From contig JAOVVO010000242.1 of NCBI GenBank assembly GCA_028564675.1, positions 41,818 to 105,817 of the forward strand: 64,000 nucleotides of DNA, written 5' to 3'. The stretch comes from Onchocerca lupi. Lineage: Eukaryota; Nematoda; Chromadorea; Rhabditida; Onchocercidae. The translations under genes and the position numbers were made by a program. Below the pieces are notes generated by a model, which saw only the letters and a program-made list of their open reading frames with translations, did not search any database and was not told the DNA's origin. The first letter of the stretch is position 1. Each line of letters opens with the position of its first letter. Shown here in pieces: positions 1-10,600 of the stretch.

Positions 1-75
1 AAGATAATTGCAGATATTGAAAGAATTTTTTGTGATTGAAAAACAATTCATCTGAGGATTATAATCATTTCAGGA

Positions 76-3000
76 CTATGAATCATTTTTCTCTACTTGA
101 GGACTACTATCTATTGGTGCCGCTTCTGAAGATTCATTAGCAGGATTATCCTCGATACATGATCTGAAAAAATTAAATTTAAAAATTTTTTCAGTTTTTT
201 CTCAAATCAAAATCCCTAAACTTTGATATCTTTAATTTTATGGGAACGATATGAAGCTAAATTTAAAATAGAAAAAAAAAAAGATCGGAAACTCTCAAAT
301 TTCTATCTATGTATTTTATTTACGTGATTTAGAAGCAAGGAATGTAAGGGAAACAATATAAGTAATATAAATAATTTTTTTCCAGATCAAAACTGATCAA
401 AAAAAATTCGATTTGACACTCAAAACTATACGAACTTTCTTAAAATTTTTATATTTCTTGCCGTTCACGGAAGCTAACTTCAATTACAAACACTTACGCA
501 TTTGCTTCCTGAGAGTGTTGTGCAAGCAATTTACCAGAACTTATTGCACTACGCTTTCTAGGTAGTATTCGAATCGATGGTAATTGTTCCTTGCTCACAA
601 GCATTGCACTAATATTCTCGATGCCCTTCTGTATATCATTAAGTTGCGATGCTACAAAAAGTAATAAATTAGGCTAATTAGTTACGATGAAAAAGTAAAA
701 AATATAAGTTTATGATGTAGAAATAGAATGGAACTTATAAAGTTGAAAATTGAACAAGAAATATTTTAATATGAACATAATAAGAATTCAAAATGTTGGA
801 AAATTTGAAGCTTCAAACGTGAAACAGATTTTGTAAACATCTAGACATGATGTGTCTTAAGCATTTTCAAGCAGTACAAAAATATCAAGTAATAGCTTAC
901 AATTAATACGATTTTGATATGAAATACGATCCATACTATTTTGCCGGTCAATGACAGTTTGCAATTTTAGAAGCAAGTCGGACGTTACATCCTGCATCAT
1001 TCCATGCATTTCATCCATCTGTAAAAACGAAATACTTTGATAATGAAAGCAATTTGGAAAAAAATAAATTTAGAATATGGTCAAATTATAACATATATTC
1101 AACCAATCAACTACTGTGATTTTTGTCTCAAAAACATTTGGACCTTTAAGAATACAGCGGGAATTCATTCATTAAAATGTGATTGATCGTTCAAATTAAA
1201 TGCTTAAATAAAAATCATAAATGAACTGCTACTGTTTATGCAACAAAACTAGAAGAAATGCTCAATTTAATTGTTTACCGCTCAATTCCATAGTAACATA
1301 CACAAGTATTAAAACAATCCGAGATGTTTCGAAAAATTTATGATGCCAATTAACGAAGCATTTCTCAAATGATACCACTTTTTTTAACTAATAAATTACA
1401 TAAACAAATTACCAAAATAATGTCTCGTCATTCTCTATTATTTATATAATAAAAATGCAAATTTTCGTTGTTTTTTGCTAAACAATGCTATTCTTCATCG
1501 ACTGATTTGAATTTGCATTTAAATAGGCGCGTGTTTCCACATAAATATATCTACTTTTTTTACGTCTCCGTAAGGAAAAACATGATTCCCGTCAAAATGC
1601 TCCGATTCATAGATAAACGACAAAGACCAATGCAGTAACAGCAACTGTTCGGAGTTTCAGGGATTCCAATTCGACAGTTTAAAGCGATACAACAGTAGCA
1701 ACAATCCGTCAATTCAGTTCAGCAATTTTCTTCTGTAGCAGCGACAAAAAAAAAAAAGAATAATCTAGTGATTAATTTGCCTGGATGTTCTCTGATAATT
1801 ATTTGTTACGAAGAGTCACTTTTTCATCAGTTAATAAAATTTTTCTCAATAAGGTTCGTCTTTGTCACATAAGACACAAAAAACCTTCCCACACTTATTG
1901 CTGACCTAGCCGAATCACAATAGCAAGAATCAATTTCAAATCTAACCCAGACTACAAACCAAATTATAAACCACTAGATTTTTTCCCTAACATTAAAAAT
2001 GTGCGCTTTTTCTTTTCTTTTTTTTTTTTGCCTAACCTGATTTTTTTTGCTTAACCTACAGCAACGTGTGTATATAAAAAGCACATAAAAATATGCGTGT
2101 ATTCGAATGCAACACTGTATCAAAATCTCAAAGTAATAAATTTAGAACTTTTTGGAGATTTGAGATTTCAATAAACGAACATTTACATTTTTATTTATAT
2201 AAACTATCGAATCGATCGCGCTCGGCATGGCTGGTCCAGCTGGTTTATATAAATAACAATTTAAATGCTAATGTAATAATTATTTCATATCGGTTTCATC
2301 AGCGGATAAAGTTAAGTTGACATTCAATGAGTTCCTCTTGTCGCATTCAGCTTAATAATTTATACATTTTCTAATCTCAGATTCAGTGATGTTCTCCGAT
2401 GAAATTATGTTGTATATTGGATCCAAAATCTGGAAATATCCTAAGCTACTTTTATCGAAAGTAAAAATTAAACTTAGTAACTAACCTTCCTTTCGATCAC
2501 ACGAACCCTTTCTTCAACTGGCTCCGGAATTTTGAAGAAACGTGGTAAAACATATGAACGTAATAAATGCCAACTAGCATATGAAAAACCCGTGATAATC
2601 ATCGTGTATTTCGTCATTCGCAACAAAGTATCGATTACCGATGATCTAGTTGAAAAATCAAACGATGAACCAGGCGTGTTTGTATGCTGCACCGCCATAT
2701 TATTTATATACTATAAGTAAAGATTGATTGATTATATGAATGAAATCAAATCAATGCACAAATATTTCAGTCAAATAGAAAATTAAACACTCAAAACTTA
2801 AATGTATAAAAAAATTCCTAATAAATAATGTGGAGAGATAACTGATTATACCATCTACAACATAACTATCAATATTAATGCTACAATATCGATAGATCTA
2901 TTTTGTTTCTACCACCGCCGCCCAAATAGAATATCTAATGACATAACTTTATCAATGGCGCCATATTATTGACCAAAAGAAATATTCCACCAAAAAAAAG

Positions 3001-3466
3001 GGAGAATAACAGAAAAAAAATTTTCAGCTCTTTGAACAATTACATAATTAATAGTAACTATTATTTTTAGTTTCTCGTTGATAAATTTCGATACCTAATT
3101 TTATGGTGTAGAACTAAATATCCTTTACTATCATATCAAATCAAAAATTTTCAACATAAAACAGAAAATTATTTAGGGATTCAAATGAAATTTAGCTTAG
3201 TTTTCGAAACTACCTACCCACATGTCTTGCTGTAATTGTAATCCCTTCATTGCTTCATTAATTTCATCTTCTCGTAAACCTTTTTGAAGCAGAAACTGTT
3301 TTTGTTGCACTAACGGTGTTTGCTGAATTTTTGGTATCATCATGAAACGCCGTGCCATATCTACCATTTCAGATCGAATCATTTCAGCAGGTTCCATCTT
3401 ATTTTCCGTCATATTGGCATCTTTTTCGCCAAAAGTTTCGCCTTTTTGGTCATCAGTCATCAACAT
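76..3466 (-). CDS. prx-14: PEX14 peroxisomal docking protein (peroxin-14), five exons
   Basis: Membrane component of the peroxisomal docking complex that receives the cargo receptor PEX5. Exons by splice signals and phase: 3218-3466, 2486-2710, 901-1018, 498-651, 76-163; 277 residues ending in TAG at 76-78. Residues about 30-75 form the conserved PEX14 N-terminal helical domain that binds PEX5 WxxxF motifs (pattern ending in FLLQKGLREDEINEAMKGL). A hydrophobic segment around residues 113-133 is followed by LLRSYVLPRFF and an acidic/basic coiled coil in exons 2-4. The tail is serine- and acid-rich. Length is close to what is known for nematode PEX14 and shorter than the human protein. Start is the first ATG of the exon; a second in-frame ATG lies two codons on. 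Intron 3 is 1.5 kb and holds repeat debris. Family assignment is secure; the exon 2 acceptor (TTATAG) is the least certain splice site. Confidence 0.9.
1800..1935 (+). repeat. LTR-like remnant inside PEX14 intron 3
   Basis: An AATAAA-type signal followed by a CTCA/AAG/TTCGTCT/CACATAAGACACAAAAAA series resembles, base pattern for base pattern, the segment near 23,140-23,215 of this window. A polyadenylation signal followed by a short U5-like tail suggests old solo-LTR debris. No retrotransposon protein is present. Similarity is partial (my estimate is near 60 percent), so this is tentative. Confidence 0.3.
2066..2205. mobile_element. Fragment of a short TIR/Helitron-like non-autonomous element
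   Basis: The right arm (about 2145-2204) read on the minus strand matches the left arm of the element at 43,932-44,140 over about 60 bases, including TATATAAAT, AAAATG, TTCGTTT, AAATCTC and CCAAAAAGTTCT-type blocks. The interior CGAATGCAAC also matches that element's CGAACGCAAC. A short open frame at 2093-2320 lies within it and is not considered a gene. A possible displaced left arm is at 1440-1475. Confidence 0.4.
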
Positions 3467-4042
3467 ATGCCAAAAAGCTTTGAAGAATTACTAGTACAAG
3501 ATAAATATACATGGAATATTACAATTAACAAGGAAGATTTATGTGGCATCACTTTTAGAAGGTTCAAAGAAATTAGCTTATCCGACTTAATGTTAACAAT
3601 CTCCATATCTAAATTAAAAAAACAAAAATTTACCACCTGAAGGAACAACTTAAGAAATTCCTTCTTGCAATCTATTTGTACCAATCATCTTTAAAAGCTA
3701 CGAAAGAGTAGTTTAAGCAAATAAAAATAGATTTCTGCATAAAACTATTTTGAAACTTATGCTATGAGCCTATGATAAACAATGATAAAAAAAAAAGGTA
3801 ATTGTGATAATCGCGTGATGCCAATAGATTGACGAAAAACATTCAAAGCAAGGAAATGAGTAAAAATGAATGAATTTAACCTTAATTATAAGGAATAAAT
3901 AAATCTGTCAGAAAAGCAGCGAGTCTTTTATTTTCATAACAATATACAATCTCCATTCAACTTGAAAATAATCTTTCTTATAAATACATATGAACATAGA
4001 AAAAAAAGAAGCAAAGCTCCATCTTAAAAAGCATATTATTTA

Positions 4043-4079
<37 letters not shown>

Positions 4080-4718
4080 AGTTTTTTCAAATTATTACTG
4101 TTCTCATAGTTTTTTTTAATGATCCAATACATAAGTTTTGAATTATTAGTAGAAATATTTTAAAGAATGAAACATGCAAGAAATAGAGCTTCCTAATGTT
4201 ATGCACAGTTCAAACGTATTCGATGCTACGAATATAAAATGAAAGAAAAAAAAGCGACTTTTAAAAGATAAAAATAACTAGAATAATTTTTTGACATTTG
4301 TTCTATAAAGAATGCTCATTAATAAATTAATCAAAAAATTAACATTACGCAGATAATTTTAAAAAACAATTTCTTAATTCTATATAGGCTACCGAAACTG
4401 CTGGTAATACCCACGTAATCTACCAGTAAAATAGGAGATTTAATTGAAGATAAGAAGATTCAACTTTTTTCTGCAGTGAAACGAAAGTATAAGCTTAGAA
4501 CTGAATACGAGAAAAAGTTTTTCACCTGCATAAACTATATGAAGAGAATATAACTTTAAAAATTGAACTTTTCTACAAATTTTCTTCTGCTCAGGATTTT
4601 CAATAGAGAGCCAGAAATTACTAATTTATAATATTCATAATCATAATTGCATAAAGCACGTTTTTGATTTCTTAGCTTTATAATAACTATCTATTTTAGC
4701 TAAATAACAGCAATCTAT
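3467..4718. other. Intergenic region between PEX14 and repeat-domain gene 2
   Basis: AT-rich DNA with no supportable exon. It holds a 35-base A run at 4044-4078. Open frames at 3460-3684 (minus) and 3320-3640 (plus) are shadows or chance. The upstream control region of PEX14 must lie here, but I see no clear promoter motif. Confidence 0.6.
4044..4078. repeat. A35 homopolymer
   Basis: Uninterrupted run of 35 A. Its exact length is likely to be unreliable in an assembly. Confidence 0.9.
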
Positions 4719-7515
4719 TTATTCAAATGAACAACCAAATTCAATACTTAGGTATTGCTGGTGGACATTAGTTAAGCGCAATCGCACATCATCAGATATA
4801 ACAAGGAAATCCAATGTTGTAAAATATTCATATCGCGCTAAAACACATTCTAACCGTGCGTGGATATACCTGAAATAAAAAAACTGATTATCAATCTAAA
4901 AATTAATCTAAAAGCTGATATGTCTGTAATGCCGTCAACTTTCTGCGGCTTTCCATTTTACTCATAAAATCGATCTTTGCAGTAAATAAAATGAAAAAGA
5001 ACTCATATATTTTGGGTCCTATTATTCTTTCTTCAGCTCAAAACAAAACTAAGAAGTAAGAATTAAAGCTACAAAGACCTAAATCCTCTCTCCTACTTAT
5101 AATTATAATTAATAATGCTGCTAAGACCTTACTATTATATATTGGAAAATCATTTCCCTAGGAAAATCCTGATTATTGATGCCATAATTTCTTATCCTTT
5201 TTTATTACAAATTATATGTATTTAGAAAAAATTTTCTTTGGGAAATCCACTTATTCATGAATAATTAAGTTGACGTAGAACATATAAAATGGGAGGATCT
5301 CAGTCTATCGATAATAAAAAAACATACTTCTTTTGCATTTGTTGAGTGGAGTAAGTACAGGTTCGTTTGTTCCAGAAGCGTTCCACATGTTCTAAAACCA
5401 AATCTTCCGGCGGTTGCGGCTGCCGTGAAAAATCAACTCCACACGATGCGCATTGTATAATGCCTACATGTTGATCCAATAGAAAAACTACACTGAACGG
5501 TTCATCATTATGATACGGTCGCGTAAAGCGTCGTAAACTTGGAAGTGCCATACGATTCATCTGAAGATGACAAACTTCTACAGACATTTTTCAAAAAAAT
5601 TCTAAACAAACAAACAAATACAATTCAAGCTTTAAGTAAATTTTTCGAAGAAATCAAAAGAGCAGGCTTATATTCAAATATAATTACCAATTCTTCATGT
5701 GTTAACGGGTAAGCGTCTTCAACTTCTTCATAATTACTATCCTCATATAAGGTGACACCTGACGGAGCGCCAACATAAGAACCTAATCGAGCTTGTTTCA
5801 CAGCTACAAAGGCATCCTCCGGTTCCAGCGAGCCTCTTTCGTTCCTGAAATACCGATGAATAATTGTTAAACTATTATTCAGATTATCAATATAACAGGC
5901 CGTCTTTTTAAGCTTTCAGCTTTTTGGAATATATATATATATATATATCACAATATTCCACAACTGAAAATTTAGTAGCAAAAAGCAATACGAATTATTC
6001 ATATAGCAAAGTTAAGAAGAAAAGTACAACAAAAAACACATCAAACTTACAATCGTTTCATCTTTTCACGTTTCATTTCAGCAATCAGACTTGGTTCTTT
6101 GCGCTGATAAACGGTAGTATTGCGTTTCGAATTACCATGTGGTATGGCCTCAACCACAGTATTTATACCAATATTATAAGAAATTAACGCATACCTAAAT
6201 TATTTTAAAAATTCGAAAAAAATAGAATGCATAGCTATGTTGGAATGATTAGCCACTTTCAGACTTCAATTTCAAATCTCGAAAAAATTAGCGAGTTTTA
6301 CGAATGGTTTCAGCTCAGCTTTTCCCTATTTCTTTTTTCTGATTCTAAACAATATGTTTCAAAAGTAAGAATAAGTCCAAACTTCTTCCTCATCTCTTTC
6401 CACCTAATACCTTTTTCATTTCAACAAACTTCAACACATTTTGCAGTTGAAACTTGATTGGAAAAAATAAAAAAAGGAAAAAAAAACAGTTTGATTTTTC
6501 GGAAAAATGGCATTTAAAAGTCAGGAAAAAAGTATACAATTAACTGCTACTAGTTAATTATATACTTTAACAAAGTGTATAATTAACTAGTAGTAAAATA
6601 AGGCAAATATTACGACAAACCTGGCATATCCTTCAGCAGTACAAGCCTGCCATATTATTTTTCGAACCATTCCATCAGGTATACTGTTTGGATGAACATA
6701 AGTTTTCCGTACAACAGTAAAATAATGACCTCCTTCAAGGCAACGTTGTCTGTCATGAGTAAAATAAAACTTTCGAAGAGTCATCCGTCGACCGTGTGTT
6801 GTATTCCACTGTCCTGAAATATTCAGAAACTTTGACTACCTCTTGAATCTTGATATTGAGAATTTTCAAAGTATCTTTACCCAATTTCAAATGGTAAAAA
6901 AGTGATCCAGAAAATTTCCAGAAATAATCAACAAACCTAAATTATCAACGCTGAGATCACTTATTGCTACTTTTTCCGTATCAATTAGAAATGTCATTTG
7001 CAATGGATAAGCAGTGCGTTCACGCAATACTGCTATATGTGGAACTGTATCGCATACTGGAAGATCAGTACTAAAAATAAAAACAAATAATGGCAAGGGA
7101 TTATTCTAATTAGATATTAATGGATACGATTAAATACTAATTAATAAGATTTGCAAATTCATTAATCCTGGTTCCTTCTCATTTGTTTCTTGAAAATGAT
7201 CTAACTGAAAGCAATTAATAAGAGTTCAAAAATACATAAAGTGATGGCAAATGGCTACGTTATTTTATGATATCCATCTTATGAACTATTAAAAATGAGA
7301 TTTGCTCATAACTCTAAAAGAATTCCTTAGAATTTGAAAATTAGTCAAAGCAAGGAAAATACAGATAAAAAGAAAACATACTGGTCTGGCTCAAGCAAGG
7401 TATCCAATGGTAAATCATTAACATTATTGATAAATTGTTTCAAGAACACGGGACTTTTCGTCACTCGAGCAATTTCGTGGTTCACTTCGCTTAACAAAAA
7501 TATGAGATAGCCCAT
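4719..7515 (-). CDS. Repeat-domain gene 2: one copy of an unrecognised domain plus C-terminal Cys-rich region
   Basis: Seven exons: 7382-7515, 6937-7070, 6621-6813, 6051-6194, 5688-5844, 5328-5560, 4719-4869; 381 residues, all phases consistent. I do not recognise the family. Exons 1-4 encode one unit homologous to the three units of the neighbouring gene: SPVFLKQFI; LPVCDTVPHIAV then LIDTEKVAISDLSVDNLG; GRRMTLRKFYF, YVHPNSIPDGMVRKIIW; ALISYNI and IPHGNS. Exon 6 holds CASCG, then EHVERFW and a later Cys, a possible zinc site. No signal peptide or membrane span is evident. Exon 1 aligns with internal exons of gene 1, at which point a weak acceptor (GTTAAG) is still visible. The ATG used here (7513-7515) lies just upstream in what would be intron, so this may be a split-off unit or part of one larger gene. 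Confidence 0.75.
6547..6593. repeat. Intronic hairpin, 22-bp arms
   Basis: Arms 6547-6568 and 6572-6593 pair over 22 bases with one mismatch around a three-base loop. It lies in the intron between exons 3 and 4 of repeat-domain gene 2. Confidence 0.85.
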
Positions 7516-7658
7516 TATTTTTATATTTTAAGAAAATTTAAGTTTTCTTCCGGTAAATAACATTTAACATGTTATTTACTATTTTCTTTTAATGAACCTT
7601 TCCACAAGCATAGTTAGTGATTTATATTGTAAGTTATTTTAATATGACAGAAAATATT

Positions 7659-10600
7659 TCACTTTTGGTCATATATTGTTTCATCAGAAAGAATCGATGC
7701 TCGTTGAATTCGCTGTTCCGATGCTATCTGCTGTTGGATTCTTTTAATTGTAACAACGGCATCACGCTCGATTTTATATGTCACCAACATGTATCTATGA
7801 AAACATTTCGCTTGATCTATTATTATGAGGGAAAGCTGAATTAAGAAAAATAAATTTAAAAGAAAAAAGAAGTTTGAGATCAATAGTAAATACAATTTCC
7901 ATTTACCTGCTATAAGTACCATCAGCCTCTTTGATGAGCCAAACAACTTTTCGCACAGCACTGGGTGGTGACGAATAGGGATGCACATATTTCTTCTTGA
8001 TGACGCAGTAAGCATATCCTTTAGTACCACATCTACTATTATTTGTGTCATAACAATATTTACTCAAAGTTACGCGATTACCCCGTGATGTGTTCCATGC
8101 ACCTGGAATTAATAGAACAGTGCTTATTTTTTGCCTTCTCAGCAAATTAAGTTATTACAATTTTTTTACTTATTTACTTGTTATTTGAACAATTTTAATT
8201 TGATCTTCTATCCATAGCACTATTCACCTAATTATTTGCATTATCATAAATGAATGTGTCAAGACATACCTAACCCATCCCAATTCCATTCTACATATGG
8301 AATCTGCGAAGTATCGACGATGAATGACATCTGTACACCTTCACCAATCAATCGAATCTGAGGCACCGAATTGTTTACTGGTGCTATATCAGGTGTTCTA
8401 CAATAATAGATATTATAACTCGACCTATATTATAAGTCAAACCAATGGCCAATTTTCAGTCAATTATTTTTATAACATTTCTATCTTTTATACAGAGAAA
8501 AAAAAGAGCTCAACCTTGAGCTCTTTTGTTTTTCATTCTCAAACTTTATATATATTGCGAAAATCATGCACATCCGTCTCACATCAACACTAATATCTTA
8601 AATGGAATCTAACCATACTCATACTAAATGCAAAATATGTTTCAAAAAGATAAAAAACTAACATTTCCCGTCGTCGAAGCAAAGTAAGTGGTAATTCAGT
8701 AATAGCATTAATATATATACAACTAAATGGTATACTTGTTGTAACCAAATTTATTCGATGAGCCATTTCGCTAAAATTATTTTATAGAAAATTTCGACAC
8801 GAATTCAGAAAAAAAAATTAAACAGGACAGAGTTAATGCTGTCTCAGATATGCCTCCTACTATTCTGGATTGTAATCAGAATGAATCTAGATATTTTCCC
8901 GAATTTTCAAACTGGAACCACAATATTTCATAAAATCCAATTCCACTTTGTCAGAAAATATTGGAAAACACTGCATTATGGGAAAAATATTTTTTGAGTA
9001 ACTTGTAAATTTTCTAATAAATTTCCTCAATATCCTATATGTTTGCTAATGAAAATCTGTAAAAAGATGTACCTATCGGATATAAGAGTGTCCTGAATAG
9101 CAGGACTGCAGGCTTCTTGCGGACTATTACCATCAACATCTACCTCGGAGTTCTCCGAAACATCATCTGCCTCCACATCCACCTGAATCATATAGTTTGC
9201 ATAAATTCAGTGAAAAGATAACTTCAGCATTAGCCCCATCATAACATCATTTTATCAATCTTCATGCCCTCTATTTCCTAGAAATGTGAAAATTAGAAAT
9301 TTAGAAAGATATGGAAATGCCTGAAGTTTTAAGCAACTTACTTCATTACCTACTTCAAAATCTGGTTCTTGTAACACAATATTTCCCGAAGTACTTGCCG
9401 TATCTGTAAGAACTGCATCTTCCTGCTTGTTATTGGATAGACGTTTTTTTACTTCACTTGGACATGTACGAATATAACTTTTCTGATTAGTACGTGAATT
9501 ACCATGAGGTATTTGCATAACGTGAGCATCTGCTTCGATATAGTATGAAACCAACGAATAACTGAAATTACTGGCCAAAATTATTGTTCCATTTTGAAAT
9601 AAAACTTGAAAATAGTTGTTTTCCGAGCAAACATAAAAAATGAAGAAAACTAACTACCATACTTCTTTATCAAATCATGATACTTGATTTTTATAAATAA
9701 AATAAAAAAAATCCCTCCAGTACAAAAAGTATCGATTCGATAAGTGACGTTTCAGTCATGAAATTCATATTTTTGTTCTTTGTCAAATAATGTTAATTAA
9801 CAAGCAATACTCACCGACAATATTCATCACCTTTTTTGATCAACCAAATCACTTTTCGTATTGAATTATTTGGAATACAGTGGGGATGCAAGTAACGTCG
9901 TCGAATCACACAATATTCCTGTTCTATTCTGTCTGATTTACTTTTTGCTCGGTAGTAGAATTTACGGACACTCATCCGACGTCCATCTTTAGCATTCCAT
10001 TGACCTAGAAACGAGGAATTTGAAACTCCTTTATACTAAAATTCATATATCATTATGGACAGTAATCTTAATTATAGCCGCTTATGCCAAGCTGTGCTAT
10101 TTTTTTACGAGTATGAAAAAATTATATGGAATTATACCGAAAATGAAAGTGCTAATTTCCAGTCCGAAATTTTGATGAATTTCTTTTTTGTTGTTTGATA
10201 TATTTGAAAGCAAATTAATTACCAAGGTTATCGGCGCTAATATCTGACACGGGGAAACATTTCGTATCAATTAAAAAACTGAGACAAGCTGCTGCTCCAT
10301 AAAGATTGATTTTAGGAACATACGTACATACAGGTATCGATGCATCTAACCTGAAATCGTACTTGCATACATCAAATTAGACATAACTCGGAACAGATTA
10401 TATGTTGATTAAGCGAAATTCCAATTTATTTCTAAATGAGAATTTTAAAGAAAAGAATGAAATAGAAACCGATGCCATCCAAAAACCACATAAAAGAGAG
10501 AGAATTATAAGCACTTACTCATCATCTTGTATCAGTAATTCCAATGGTGCATCTGCCAATGTTCCAACAAATTTCTGCATGAATACTGGTGCATCTGTGA

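Noticed and set aside
2093..2320. 75-codon open frame in PEX14 intron 3
   Set aside because: It lies largely in repeat DNA related to the element at 43.9-44.1 kb.
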